DNA from: Fretibacter rubidus
GTDB taxonomy: Bacteria; Pseudomonadota; Alphaproteobacteria; Caulobacterales; Maricaulaceae
DNA length: 64,000 bases
Direction of reading: 5' to 3'
Assembly: GCF_041429785.1 (NCBI RefSeq)
Contig: NZ_CP163423.1
Span: 1,922,001 to 1,986,000 of the forward strand
Shown: positions 9,890-21,637 of the stretch, piece by piece
Position numbering within the stretch: position 1 is the first letter of the stretch
Layout: each line of letters opens with the position of its first letter
Translations under genes and position numbers: made by a program
Notes under the pieces: model-generated
Seen by the model: only the letters and a program-made list of their open reading frames with translations
Databases searched by the model: none
Told to the model about the DNA's origin: nothing

Positions 9890-11029
9890 TTATTCAGATT
9901 TAAAGTCATCGGGTGAGCTGGCCGCTGCAATAATCGCTGTTGGAATTTCTGGGGCGCTAAGCCCTTTCCAAAACACCCGCCAATCGCCGCTAATCTGCAT
10001 ACCGTCACAGGCGCGCATATACCAATCATTAAACGGGTTTTCCATACGTGACCGCCAGAAAAAATCAGGCACTACCTCTGTTGCCGCGTCCCATAAATCG
10101 CGCGCGATACCTTCGCCCCGCGCTTCTTTCGACACCCAAAACTTGGACAAATAAGTCATGCCCGCAAGGCTAGTGAATAGCGCCCCACCGCGGTAATCCA
10201 CCTCAACCACGCCTGCCATTAACGCTGTGCTCATGAAATCATCACGCAACGGTTTGCCAAAAGCGTCATTAACAGAGGCCCGCAGCTTCGCCTCATTTAA
10301 CGCATTTAGGCTTTTGACTCGTTTTATCTTCACAGAACGCCGCAATAATGTGCCAGAGCCTTTGGTCGTAAACAATTCAGCCAGAAGGTTCAACGGCGAG
10401 GCAATAACGTAAACCCGCTTATTGGTTTTATCAGCATCCAAGGTTTGCACATGCTTTAAGAATAGGCGCTGCCCAACTGTCAATTCCTGCGCTTTTAATG
10501 TCTGCTCAATCGCATCTATATTCAGAACCGCGATACGTTCACCGTTGCGGGTCAGCCCACCAGAGGGCTGTAAAAATATCGTTTTGGCCGGGTCAAGCTC
10601 GCTGACCAAAGTTTGCAAATTAAATTTGGCGTTGGCGTCAGACATTTCCAGTACGGGCATCCGGTTCGCGCGACATAATTTGCGCAATTCATCGACCAGC
10701 CCGTAACTCGCCGTATTGCGTTTGGCCGCTTTTACACCTACCCCGCCAAGTGCTTTGGTCAGGCGCTGGCTCTGAAATTTCACACTCGTATGATCATCAT
10801 CCAGTGCCCCAACAAGCAGAACAGGCGTTAAACGCAAGTCCGCCAATATGCGTAGATTACTGACGAGCGCCTCTAGCAATGGGTTTTTAAGGCAACGCGG
10901 ATCAAGCACAATCAGCGCAAAGCGTTCAGGGTCTTGGCTGGCAAAAACTTCCGCGTAAAATTGGGCCTCCGCCGTGGCCCCGACGGCAGACAGGCTTTGG
11001 ATAACCGTATTGCGCACACCATTGGGCAT
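9890..11029 (-). CDS. N-acetylglutamate synthase, vertebrate/Xanthomonas type, with degenerate kinase domain
   Basis: 379 residues: an amino-acid-kinase-like domain (~1-240) and a C-terminal GNAT domain of the NAGS type (KFWVSKEARGEGIARDLW, FFWRSRMENPFNDWYMRA, WRVFWKGL). In bifunctional NAGS/K proteins the kinase begins FAVIKVGG and later has HGAG. Here these are FALIVLDP and LVGALDD, so the Lys and Gly loops that bind ATP are gone. I infer an acetyltransferase (first step of arginine synthesis) whose kinase fold is only structural or regulatory, as in vertebrate NAGS. Its ATG overlaps the stop of the upstream M20 deacetylase (TAATG), implying translational coupling. Confidence 0.8.
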   Translation of the reverse strand: MPNGVRNTVIQSLSAVGATAEAQFYAEVFASQDPERFALIVLDPRCLKNPLLEALVSNLRILADLRLTPVLLVGALDDDHTSVKFQSQRLTKALGGVGVKAAKRNTASYGLVDELRKLCRANRMPVLEMSDANAKFNLQTLVSELDPAKTIFLQPSGGLTRNGERIAVLNIDAIEQTLKAQELTVGQRLFLKHVQTLDADKTNKRVYVIASPLNLLAELFTTKGSGTLLRRSVKIKRVKSLNALNEAKLRASVNDAFGKPLRDDFMSTALMAGVVEVDYRGGALFTSLAGMTYLSKFWVSKEARGEGIARDLWDAATEVVPDFFWRSRMENPFNDWYMRACDGMQISGDWRVFWKGLSAPEIPTAIIAAASSPDDFKSE

Positions 11030-12156
11030 TAGTCGGACCTTGAGAGAAAATCACCAGATAAGGCGCGTGCATAGACGACTTGGGCGGTATCAAGCTGGGT
11101 TTGGGTCACAAATTCATTAGGTTTATGCGCTTGGTCGACATCACCCGGTCCGTACACAACCGCGTTCACGCCTGCATCAGATAGCATTGCGGCTTCGGTC
11201 CAATAGGGTAAATCGAGCGGTTCAAAATCGCCAAAATAGGGCGCGAAGGCAGACAGGTCTTTGGTCGCAAAAGACGGAAAGGCCACAATGGTATCAAGCG
11301 GATGATCAGGATATAGCCCTGACGCTATGGCGCGAATATCGCTTTCCCGAGCGGCAACATTATCGCCGGGCGGTGGACGCAAGGAGAATTTTAGCGTCGC
11401 CGTTGTCGGAATAACATTATAGGCGCCGTCGCAATCAATATCGCCGATATTTGTCGCAAGGCCCTTATAAGGTGGCTCGCCAAAATCACGGTTTGCATCA
11501 CCATATCCCCCAATGGCCGCCGCCAAACGTGCGGCTTGCAATAAAGGAGCAGCCGTTTGATCTGAGAGCGATGAATGACCGCCCGGCCCTGTAAATGTCG
11601 TAGATAGGGCCAACATACCGCGGTGACGACGACCCACACGACATCCTGTGGGTTCACAGACAATCGCCGTAGAGATTGCGGCACCGTCACCACTTAGGAT
11701 AAAGGCCGGCATAACCTCACTGCCATGTTCCTCGTCACCGCTAAATAATATCGCCACGTCTTTGGGTGTCACTGTACCAAGAGCGGCATAAATGGCGGCG
11801 GCAGCCCCTTTGATATCTGACGCACCCAAACCAATAAGTTTGTCACCCAATTGACGTAAAGCGAGCGGGTCAGCGTCCCACCCCTTCCCGCTGGGTACAG
11901 TATCAAGATGTACATTCAGCAAAATGCGCGGCGTGCCCCAGCTTGCGAAAACATAGGCGCTGTCAGATTTCCCGCGTAAGCGCGGCACAGACCGCAAAAC
12001 AAGCGTATCTGGCTGAAACATGTTTAGTGCGTCATGCATGTATTGCGCGAGCGCAACTTCATCGCCTGTACCGTTGCGGCTGTCAAAAGCCACCAAATCC
12101 GCAAGCCATGCGGCGGATGAGCGAACTTTGCCTTGATTCTGTGAAATCTTTATCAT
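11029..12156 (-). CDS. M20 family deacetylase (acetylornithine/acetylcitrulline deacetylase-like)
   Basis: A 375-residue cytoplasmic metallohydrolase. Metal ligands: the His of LLNVHLDTVP, the Asp of LGASDIKG, the Glu-Glu of SGDEEHGS, the Glu of CEPTGCRVG and a late His in DQAHKPNEF. The dimerisation domain has GPGGHSS. Adjacency to a NAGS-like gene points to N-acetylornithine or N-acetylcitrulline deacetylation in arginine synthesis, rather than succinyl-diaminopimelate hydrolysis; the exact substrate is inferred from context. The ATG at 12156 is chosen because the 34-codon upstream extension (MQKMPDFATL...) does not fit the family, although no clear Shine-Dalgarno precedes it. Confidence 0.85.
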   Translation of the reverse strand: MIKISQNQGKVRSSAAWLADLVAFDSRNGTGDEVALAQYMHDALNMFQPDTLVLRSVPRLRGKSDSAYVFASWGTPRILLNVHLDTVPSGKGWDADPLALRQLGDKLIGLGASDIKGAAAAIYAALGTVTPKDVAILFSGDEEHGSEVMPAFILSGDGAAISTAIVCEPTGCRVGRRHRGMLALSTTFTGPGGHSSLSDQTAAPLLQAARLAAAIGGYGDANRDFGEPPYKGLATNIGDIDCDGAYNVIPTTATLKFSLRPPPGDNVAARESDIRAIASGLYPDHPLDTIVAFPSFATKDLSAFAPYFGDFEPLDLPYWTEAAMLSDAGVNAVVYGPGDVDQAHKPNEFVTQTQLDTAQVVYARALSGDFLSRSD

Positions 12157-12260
12157 GATGCGACTATACGCTAAAACACGCCCGCGTGAACCATAGCAAT
12201 GTCCACAATCCACTTTGTTGCAAAAAATTAAAGTTGCAAAATCTGGCATTTTTTGCATAG

Positions 12261-12275
12261 TTAACGCATCGTTAA
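12261..12275. promoter_or_regulatory. CtrA-type box upstream of the DUF2853 gene
   Basis: TTAA-CGCATCG-TTAA matches the full CtrA site TTAA-N7-TTAA. It ends 17 bases before the DUF2853 start codon and lies ~105 bases upstream of the divergent M20 gene. The call rests on sequence match only. Confidence 0.55.
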
Positions 12276-12292
12276 TTTAGGGAGGGCGAACA

Positions 12293-12610
12293 ATGGCAAA
12301 AGCTGCCGATTATATTGAAGACGTAAAACGCTATGACAGCGGTGCCGACGAAGCCGTCGTGCAGAAAATCTGTAATTATTTGGGCATTGCGCTCGCTAAC
12401 CGCGACAGCTCCCTTGTATCCTGCTCGGACGAAACTGAACGTAACCGCGTGCGCGACGGTTACGCCGCTAAAAAACTCGGCATGGGCACATCTGATGCCG
12501 AAGCCGCTATTGCTGCTGTTTGTGAAACCATGAAGGGCGATCGCAACAAGCAGCGCGTGACGTTCTATTACCTAATGGCGCATAACGCTGGCAAGCTGGG
12601 CGACCTCTAG
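12293..12610 (+). CDS. DUF2853 family protein
   Basis: A 105-residue soluble protein, mostly helical, beginning MAKAADYIEDVKRYDSGADE and containing KNYLG-like and CETMKGDRNKQRVTFYYL segments typical of DUF2853, a family common in Alphaproteobacteria and Bacteroidetes with no assigned function. GGAGG lies 7 bases before the ATG. A terminator follows, so it is monocistronic. A perfect CtrA-type box just upstream suggests cell-cycle control. Confidence 0.85.
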   Translation: MAKAADYIEDVKRYDSGADEAVVQKICNYLGIALANRDSSLVSCSDETERNRVRDGYAAKKLGMGTSDAEAAIAAVCETMKGDRNKQRVTFYYLMAHNAGKLGDL

Positions 12611-12649
12611 CCACTTATGCTTCTAGGGCAATAAACTAATCGTAACTTA

Positions 12650-12684
12650 AAACCGCGTCCCGGAAACGGCGGCGCGGTTTTTTT
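12650..12684 (+). terminator. Rho-independent terminator after the DUF2853 gene
   Basis: AACCGCG pairs with CGCGGTT around a G/C-rich loop, followed by seven Ts. Confidence 0.8.
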
Positions 12685-12766
12685 ATGGCCTATTGTAAAC
12701 GTTCTCCGCATTGCTTATATATTTTGTGTCGGCTTGACCGACTATGACGATAAACGCGCATATAAT

Positions 12767-13102
12767 AAGCGGACTGGACCCGGGGGCGGTACCCGGCGGC
12801 TCCACCATAAGGGCTCATATAGTGATATGAGAGCCTTTTTGATGGGGCCGAAATAGGATCGACAGACGTGTAAAAATGTAAGCTTTCGTCCGGGTTGGCA
12901 TCGTTAAATGCCAAATCATAGTAATTGCAAATGACAATTCCTCTGAAGAGTTTGCACTAGCCGCGTAAGCAGCTAGTCGAATTCGACTTTTAACTCCTAG
13001 CCCTTCAGACGGCTAGGCGGGCTTCGGTGGGTAGCTGGCAACAGAAACCCACCACTTCATCGAAAACACCGCTAGAGCGAAGCGAAGGCGGTAGGTTTTT
13101 TC
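12767..13102 (+). ncRNA. ssrA: Transfer-messenger RNA, circularly permuted two-piece form
   Basis: The 3' tRNA half comes first and ends CGGCTCCACCA at 12807; the 5' half begins GGGGCCG at 12844. GGGGCCG and CGGCTCC form the acceptor stem, joined in the precursor by a 36-base segment with a small hairpin. The tag reading frame runs from GCA at 12927 to TAA at 12966-12968 and encodes ANDNSSEEFALAA. With the alanine from the tRNA part this gives a 14-residue tag like the Caulobacter one. Pseudoknot stems CCTAGCC/GGCTAGG and GGTGGGT/ACCCACC follow, then a hairpin with a T run at ~13068-13101. A TATAAT at 12761-12766 may be the -10. Both outer ends are approximate. It rescues stalled ribosomes with SmpB. 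Confidence 0.92.
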
Positions 13103-13327
13103 GATGCGGAAAAATGACACACCAAAATTTGCGGTCTGGATAGACAACATCAGGGGGCGATTCAAACTCGTCCTTCATGTTAGATGAAAGTTGTTCTCGC
13201 GTAAGTCCACTCAATTGGGCAAAATATGAAGAACCCGCTGAAAGCGGGCCAGCTACAACCATCATACCGTCACACCGCAAGCGATGCTCGCGTCTTAAAG
13301 CAACCCTTTAAATCAAGTGCTCTCGCT
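13103..13327. other. Intergenic region between ssrA and aspS with no recognised gene
   Basis: Contains a small hairpin (CCCGCT/AGCGGG near 13233) that could terminate aspS or ssrA readthrough. A 91-codon minus-strand frame crosses it but runs into the tmRNA structural region and has no ribosome-binding site or family match, so it is not called. Confidence 0.5.
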
Positions 13328-15148
13328 CTACGCCTTCGGTTCAATCGGCAATAATTTCAGCCCCAATTCCCGCAATTGCGCGCCGTCCACTTCGGCAGGA
13401 GCGTTCATCATAAGGTCTTGGGCTTGGCCGTTCATCGGGAACAGAATGACATCGCGAATTGTGTCTGTACCCGCCAGCAACATGACAATACGGTCAACGC
13501 CGGGGGCAATCCCGCCGTGGGGCGGCGCGCCGTATTTAAAGGCATTGATCATGCCGGCAAATTTGTCTTCAACGACTTCGGGGCCGTAGCCTGCCATATC
13601 AAACGCCTTATACATAATATCAGCTTTGTGGTTTCTGATCGCGCCCGATGAAAGCTCTACGCCGTTACAGACGATGTCATATTGATAGGCGAGGATATCG
13701 AGGATTTTCTCATTCGTATCTGCCGCCTCGAGCGCTTCCATACCACCTTGAGGCATAGAGAACGGGTTATGAGAGAAGTCAATTTTCTTGTTATCCTCGT
13801 CCCATTCAAACATGGGATAATCGACAATCCACGCAAATTTAAACACGCCCTCAGGGATGAGGTCTAAGTCTTTACCAACTTTGTTACGTGCCGCCCCCGC
13901 GAGTTTATAGGCGTCAGACGCTTTACCAGCAGAGAAGAAAATCCCGTCGCCCGCGCCAAGGCCCATTTTATCAAGAAGCTTTGCCAGATGCTCAGGCTTA
14001 AAGTTTTTCAAAACAGGATCTTGACTATCAACACCACCACTATCTGCGTCTTTAAGGCGAGCATAGCCGAGGCCCGGGGCTTGCATTTCTTTCTTGGCCC
14101 ATTTGTCCATATTATCAAAAAACTTGCGCGATTGGTTCGCGGCCGCTTGCGGCGCAGGAATAGCAATAACTTTGCCGCCACCTTTGGTGATTTTGGCAAA
14201 GATGCCAAAGCCCGTGAGGGCTTCATCGGTGAAAAACTCTGACACATCGGTCAACTCAAATGGGATGCGCAGGTCAGGCTTATCATTGCCGTAGCGTTCC
14301 ATGCTTTCCTTATAAGGAATACGCGGGAACGGGGTTTGAACTTCGCGGCCATCGGCAAATTCTTCAAAAACGCCCGCCATAACAGGTTCAATCGCTTGAA
14401 AGACATCTTCTTGGGTGACAAAGCTCATTTCCACGTCAAGCTGGTAAAACTCGCCGGGGCTACGGTCTGCGCGCGCATCCTCGTCGCGGAAACAGGGCGC
14501 GATTTGGAAATAACGGTCAAAGCCCGCAACCATGATCAATTGCTTAAATTGCTGTGGGGCTTGCGGTAAGGCGTAAAACTTACCAGGGTTTAGCCGTGAC
14601 GGCACAAGGAAGTCACGCGCGCCTTCGGGCGAGCTGGCTGTTAGGATTGGCGTTTGAAATTCGGTAAAGCCCTGGTCAATCATACGGCGGCGGAGTGAGT
14701 TAATCACCTGCCCGCGCATGAGGATATTTTTGTGCAAGGTTTCACGGCGCAAATCCAGATAGCGGTGCGTCAAGCGGATATCTTCGGGATATTCCTGTTC
14801 GCCAAAGACAGGGAGTGGCAGAGGTGCTGCGGCGCTCTCGATAGTCATTTCATCAGCCCGAAGCTCAACGTCCCCCGTAGGGATTTCAGCGTTCACGGCC
14901 TCTGCGTCGCGGGCCAGAAGTTCGCCCGTCACAGTGATAACAGATTCAGATGGGCAACGCTTGGCGGCTTCGTAAAATTCTGCCGTGGGATAGACCACAA
15001 CTTGGGTGATGCCGTAATGGTCACGCAGATCAATAAACAGCGCATTGGCATGTTCACGTTTGCGGTGTACCCAGCCAGATAATTTTACAGTTTCACCGAC
15101 GTGGTCAGCGCGAAGTTCGCCACATGTATGGCTGCGATAAGCGTGCAT
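13328..15148 (-). CDS. aspS: Aspartate--tRNA ligase
   Basis: A 606-residue class IIb synthetase, the bacterial length. It has an OB anticodon-binding domain (~1-110), catalytic motif 2 [19 protein letters not shown], the bacterial GAD insertion (~300-430) and motif 3 around [14 protein letters not shown]. His33 in KREHANALF corresponds to the position where non-discriminating AspRS carries His, so it may also charge tRNA-Asn for the GatCAB route; this is inferred from one residue. It is last in the long minus-strand run after ligA, with a 104-base gap that could hold its own promoter. Confidence 0.97.
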   Translation of the reverse strand: MHAYRSHTCGELRADHVGETVKLSGWVHRKREHANALFIDLRDHYGITQVVVYPTAEFYEAAKRCPSESVITVTGELLARDAEAVNAEIPTGDVELRADEMTIESAAAPLPLPVFGEQEYPEDIRLTHRYLDLRRETLHKNILMRGQVINSLRRRMIDQGFTEFQTPILTASSPEGARDFLVPSRLNPGKFYALPQAPQQFKQLIMVAGFDRYFQIAPCFRDEDARADRSPGEFYQLDVEMSFVTQEDVFQAIEPVMAGVFEEFADGREVQTPFPRIPYKESMERYGNDKPDLRIPFELTDVSEFFTDEALTGFGIFAKITKGGGKVIAIPAPQAAANQSRKFFDNMDKWAKKEMQAPGLGYARLKDADSGGVDSQDPVLKNFKPEHLAKLLDKMGLGAGDGIFFSAGKASDAYKLAGAARNKVGKDLDLIPEGVFKFAWIVDYPMFEWDEDNKKIDFSHNPFSMPQGGMEALEAADTNEKILDILAYQYDIVCNGVELSSGAIRNHKADIMYKAFDMAGYGPEVVEDKFAGMINAFKYGAPPHGGIAPGVDRIVMLLAGTDTIRDVILFPMNGQAQDLMMNAPAEVDGAQLRELGLKLLPIEPKA

Positions 15149-15252
15149 GATATCTCTACCTTTTTAGGCCCCTAAACAGGGTGGTCATAATATAAGGCGG
15201 GCTTAATCTCTCGGACGTTTAAGTCAAGGCCTGCGCCGCATTTTGCGCGCGC

Positions 15253-17811
<2,559 letters not shown>

Positions 17812-19485
17812 TTACGACGCCATGAGTTGTCGTGCCGCCGCGCGGGCCTCAGATGTCACGGTTTCACCCGCGAGCATCCGCGCAATCTCTTCTTCGCGGG
17901 CATCATCTGATACGCGGTGAACATGGGTGGTTGTCGTAGAGCCCGTGGAGGATTTCTCAATACGGAATTGATGGGCCGCACAGGCGGCCACTTGCGGGCT
18001 GTGGGTGACAACAAAAACTTGGGCCAGATCTGATAATCGCGCGAGACGTTTGCCGACGGCGGCGGCCACGGCTCCGCCGACCCCTTGGTCCACTTCGTCA
18101 AAGACCAAAACCGCATCATTGCGCCCCGCCAAGGCCACTTTAATTGCGAGCGCAAAGCGCGCCATTTCTCCGCCAGAAGCAATTTTATCCAGCGGCCCCA
18201 TCGCCGTGCCAGGGTTGGTCGCGACGTGAAACCGCACGCGGTCCGTACCCATAGCGCTTGGCGGGGTATCAGTCATATCCACAGTGAATAACGCCCGTTC
18301 CATTTTTAAGGGCGGCAATTCGGTCAACACGGATTTCTCTAATAGTTTCGAGGCTTTAGCGCGAGATGTTGATAGTTTTTTTGCTGCCATTTGATATTCG
18401 CTATTCGCTGTCGCCACGGCTTTTTCAGCCGCTTTTAACACCGCATCAACATTATCAATGTCGTCTAAATCAGACGCAAAAGCTGTGCGTTTACTGGCCA
18501 GTTCCGTAATGTCTACGCCGTATTTTCGCGCTGCCGCGCGCAAGGCAAAGAGGCGTTCTTCAACGATATCAAGCTGCCCCGGTTCAATATCAAATTCCAT
18601 CGCCGCATTGGACACGGCGTTACGCGCCTCTTCAGTCTCTAGCATTGCGCGCTCTAGCGCCTCTATCGCTGTATCAAGTTTGGCAGCCCCCGTTGACCCC
18701 TCACCTATTTTCGATTTCACGCGCTCTATCCCGTTAAGCGCTGCCGACAGTCGGTTCTCAAACTCGCCGTCTTCACCCAGCGCGTCTTGCGCCGCCGTTA
18801 GCTCTGTCAAAGCCCCCTCCGCGCCTTGTAAAAAACTGCGTTCTGCGGCCAAGCTTATCTCTTCGCCCGGCATGGGGTTAAGGCGGTCAAGTTCGCCAAT
18901 CGCGTGGGTCAAAAACTCTCTGTCTTCGACCGCCTTATCGCGCTTGGCTTTCAAGCTTTCAAAATAGGTGACCGCCTCTTGGCGCGCTTTATAGCTCTGC
19001 GCAACGTCAGCTAATAACCCGTCGTGATCGGCGAAATCATCAAGCATGTGAATATGATTGCTCGCATCCAGAAGCCCGCGCCCGTCATGTTGGCCGTGCA
19101 CCTCTAGTAGTAATCCGCCGATATCAGAGAGCAAGCGCACACCCACAGGGGTATCATTAATATAGGCCTTCGACCGTCCGTCCGCACTGACCCGGCGGCG
19201 TAAGGTTAGGCCTTCGTTACGGTCCATGTCCAAATCCGCGTCTTCTAATACCGCCCAAGCGGGGTGCAGCGGCGAGACATCAAAGACGGCTGTGCATTGC
19301 GCGTGATCAAAGCCCGCGCGCACCAGCCCCTTATCAGAGCGCGCGCCCGTCGCCATACCGAGCGAGTCGAGGATAATAGATTTACCCGCGCCCGTTTCAC
19401 CCGTCAGCGCGGTTAAGCCAGCCGCAAGGTCGAGGTCAAGCGCCTCAATTAATACAACATTGCGTATAGACAGAGCGGACAGCAT
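17812..19485 (-). CDS. recN: DNA repair protein RecN
   Basis: A 557-residue SMC-like ATPase acting in double-strand break repair. The Walker A motif is ALTGETGAGKSII near residue 30, followed by a central coiled-coil region (rich in Glu, Ala, Lys), then the signature/Walker B region FALAIKVALAGRND and VFDEVDQGVGGAVA. The length is normal. It lies 13 bases downstream of bamD and directly abuts ligA, the conserved order after lpxC in Alphaproteobacteria. No GTTC-N7-GTTC SOS box was seen upstream. Confidence 0.96.
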   Translation of the reverse strand: MLSALSIRNVVLIEALDLDLAAGLTALTGETGAGKSIILDSLGMATGARSDKGLVRAGFDHAQCTAVFDVSPLHPAWAVLEDADLDMDRNEGLTLRRRVSADGRSKAYINDTPVGVRLLSDIGGLLLEVHGQHDGRGLLDASNHIHMLDDFADHDGLLADVAQSYKARQEAVTYFESLKAKRDKAVEDREFLTHAIGELDRLNPMPGEEISLAAERSFLQGAEGALTELTAAQDALGEDGEFENRLSAALNGIERVKSKIGEGSTGAAKLDTAIEALERAMLETEEARNAVSNAAMEFDIEPGQLDIVEERLFALRAAARKYGVDITELASKRTAFASDLDDIDNVDAVLKAAEKAVATANSEYQMAAKKLSTSRAKASKLLEKSVLTELPPLKMERALFTVDMTDTPPSAMGTDRVRFHVATNPGTAMGPLDKIASGGEMARFALAIKVALAGRNDAVLVFDEVDQGVGGAVAAAVGKRLARLSDLAQVFVVTHSPQVAACAAHQFRIEKSSTGSTTTTHVHRVSDDAREEEIARMLAGETVTSEARAAARQLMAS

Positions 19486-19498
19486 AGCTGTGTTTACC

Positions 19499-20344
19499 TT
19501 AGAACAAGCGCTCTTTCAAACGATCCCAATAGCCGCGCCCGCGTGGTTTTGCCACTTCATCGTTTAGATTCACACCATATTCGGCCAGAAGGTCATAGCT
19601 ATCTTCATACCAAACGCTGCTGGGGTAGTTATAGCCGAGTACAGAGCCGACAAGCTTGGCTTCTTCCAAAATACCCAGGGTCACATAGCTCTCGACCAGA
19701 CGGTGCAGCGCTTCTTCGGTCTGTGATGTCGTCTCGTAATTCTTCACGACATTTTTAAAACGCCCAATAGCCGCGAGTTGCTGGTTCTCTTTTTGGTAGA
19801 ACCGCCCGATGGACATTTCCTTACCCGCCAAGTGATCATGGGTTAGTTCCAGCTTTAGCCGAGCGTCACGTGCATACTCACTATCGGGATAACGGCGCAC
19901 AACTTGTTGCAATGCCGCTTCGGCGTTCACTGTCGTCGCTTGGTCACGACCAACATCATAAATCTGGTCATAATAGGACATAGCGATCAGGTAATAGGCA
20001 TATGGCGTGCTCTCATTGCCAGGGTGCAGGCTAATAAAACGCTGGGCAGTAGCCACGGCTTCTTCATAATCGGCAGAACTGTAATTGGCAAAAGCTGTCA
20101 TCAACATAGACCGCCGCGCCCATTTAGAAAACGGATGTTGGCGTTCTACCTCTTGGAAGAACAATTTCGCGCGGTCAAACTCGCGCTTTTCCATCTGCTC
20201 AAAGCCTTCATTATAGATAAGCTCCGCTGGCCGTTCGATATAGGCCAGTTTTTCCTTCTTATCACCGCCCAAAACAGAGCAACCGCTGATAAAAATGACT
20301 GTGCCCAAGAGAAGGCTGGTTTTTAAAACTGATGTCGCGCGCAT
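19499..20344 (-). CDS. bamD: Outer membrane protein assembly factor BamD
   Basis: A 281-residue lipoprotein of the BAM complex. The signal peptide MRATSVLKTSLLLGTVIFIS ends at GC, the lipobox ISGC. TPR-like repeats follow (AELIYNEGFEQMEKREFDRA, PYAYYLIAMSYYDQI, YARDARLKLELTHDHLAGKE). The frame could start at a GTG 11 codons upstream, but the ATG at 20344 puts a normal signal peptide at the N-terminus and has a GGGA upstream. It sits between lpxC and recN as in other Alphaproteobacteria. Confidence 0.94.
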   Translation of the reverse strand: MRATSVLKTSLLLGTVIFISGCSVLGGDKKEKLAYIERPAELIYNEGFEQMEKREFDRAKLFFQEVERQHPFSKWARRSMLMTAFANYSSADYEEAVATAQRFISLHPGNESTPYAYYLIAMSYYDQIYDVGRDQATTVNAEAALQQVVRRYPDSEYARDARLKLELTHDHLAGKEMSIGRFYQKENQQLAAIGRFKNVVKNYETTSQTEEALHRLVESYVTLGILEEAKLVGSVLGYNYPSSVWYEDSYDLLAEYGVNLNDEVAKPRGRGYWDRLKERLF

Positions 20345-20502
20345 GTCGTCCCGATCCATTGGTCTATTCACGGCCACACAGGGTCGCCGTTAAGAGTCGT
20401 GCTAGCCTTCTACACGGCTTTCGCAAGAGGTAAAAGTGAGAATCCCGTTAGTTTCGCAGTGTTGGGCTGGAATATGACAACTATAAACTTGTAAAATAGC
20501 AA

Positions 20503-21459
20503 CTAGGCCCGCGCGAGTGTCTGCGCCTCGTGCAGTAGCGCCTCTGGCGTTGGTAGTGTCTCAAACGTCCAGGCCTCTGGGTCGGCCATGAATTTGGTGA
20601 GGAGCGCGTGGTTAAGGGCGTGGCCGCCGCGCTCTGTGGTGACTTTCGCGAGGAGCGGCCCCGCAACATAGAGGTCACCCATCAAATCAAGGGCTTTATG
20701 GCGGACAAATTCATCAGCATAACGCAGGCCGCCGGGATTAAGCACCTTATCGCCGTCAACGATGACCGCATTATCCAATGAGCCGCCCTTGGACAGCCCC
20801 GCTTTTAGCAAGGCGTCAACTTCGTGAACTCGTGCGAAGGTTCGCGCGCTAGCGAGGCGATCTCTGAAAGAGCGCACATCAGGCTCGAAATACAGGCTTT
20901 GGCGGCCAATGGCGGCGTCTTCAAAATCAATCGTCACGTCGAGTTTTAAGCGGTCTGAGGGTTCTATGCGGCCAAAGCTATCCCCAAGGCTGAGCTCTAC
21001 CGCGCGCAGTGCCTTTACATAACGCCGCTGCGCCGGCTGCACGACGAGACCCACTTGCTCGATAAGCTGGAAGAACGGTTCTGCGCTGCCGTCAAGTGCG
21101 GGCAGTTCTGGGCCGTCAATCTCAACACGCACATTATCAATTCCTGACGCACAAAGCGCGGCCATAAGATGCTCTATCGTCGCAGCCGTCACACCAGCGG
21201 CATTAGAAATCGTGGTGCAATTATGAACTTTGGTCACCGCGTCCGTGCGCACGAAAATCCGGTTATCTCGGTCAGTGATATCTGTGCGGACAAAGACCAC
21301 GCCTGTGCCTGCTGGCGCAGGTTTCATAACAAGACGCACATGTTGCCCACTATGCAACGCCACACCCGCGCACACAGCTGGCGCGTTTAAGGTTGATTGC
21401 CGTTTAACCGGATTGACCTTGGATTTGTTTTGATATGGCACTGGTGTCATTTGGGTCAT
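20503..21459 (-). CDS. lpxC: UDP-3-O-acyl-N-acetylglucosamine deacetylase
   Basis: A 318-residue zinc deacetylase, the committed step of lipid A synthesis. Zinc and catalytic residues are seen in TIEHLMAALCASGIDN, HKALDLMGDLYVAG (His and Asp) and GGHALNHALL. The N-terminus STLNAPAVCAGVALHSG is canonical. The ATG at 21459 is preferred over the upstream frame, which adds 19 unrelated residues. It lies after ftsZ, separated by a terminator hairpin, so it probably has its own promoter. Its presence indicates a lipid A-containing outer membrane. Confidence 0.96.
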   Translation of the reverse strand: MTQMTPVPYQNKSKVNPVKRQSTLNAPAVCAGVALHSGQHVRLVMKPAPAGTGVVFVRTDITDRDNRIFVRTDAVTKVHNCTTISNAAGVTAATIEHLMAALCASGIDNVRVEIDGPELPALDGSAEPFFQLIEQVGLVVQPAQRRYVKALRAVELSLGDSFGRIEPSDRLKLDVTIDFEDAAIGRQSLYFEPDVRSFRDRLASARTFARVHEVDALLKAGLSKGGSLDNAVIVDGDKVLNPGGLRYADEFVRHKALDLMGDLYVAGPLLAKVTTERGGHALNHALLTKFMADPEAWTFETLPTPEALLHEAQTLARA

Positions 21460-21577
21460 GGATTGCTTTCTTATACAATCCCTAACACACGGGCTTGTTC
21501 CCGCAATAAAAGCCATGTTTCTGTTTGTTACGTCACGTTACAAAGCGGTCATGACGCAGTAGTAAGCTTTCACCCAT

Positions 21578-21616
21578 AAAAAAGCCGTCTTCGGATTATA
21601 CCAAAGACGGCTTTAA
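21578..21616 (-). terminator. Terminator after ftsZ
   Basis: AAAGCCGTCTT pairs with AAGACGGCTTT around a 12-base loop, with a further A run on the plus strand that becomes the U tract for minus-strand transcripts. It separates the dcw cluster from lpxC. Confidence 0.85.
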
Positions 21617-21637
21617 AATCAGGTCGTTAGCGCGCGT

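Noticed and set aside
13005-13280. 91-codon minus-strand frame next to ssrA
   Set aside because: It runs into the tmRNA pseudoknot region, lacks a ribosome-binding site and matches no family.
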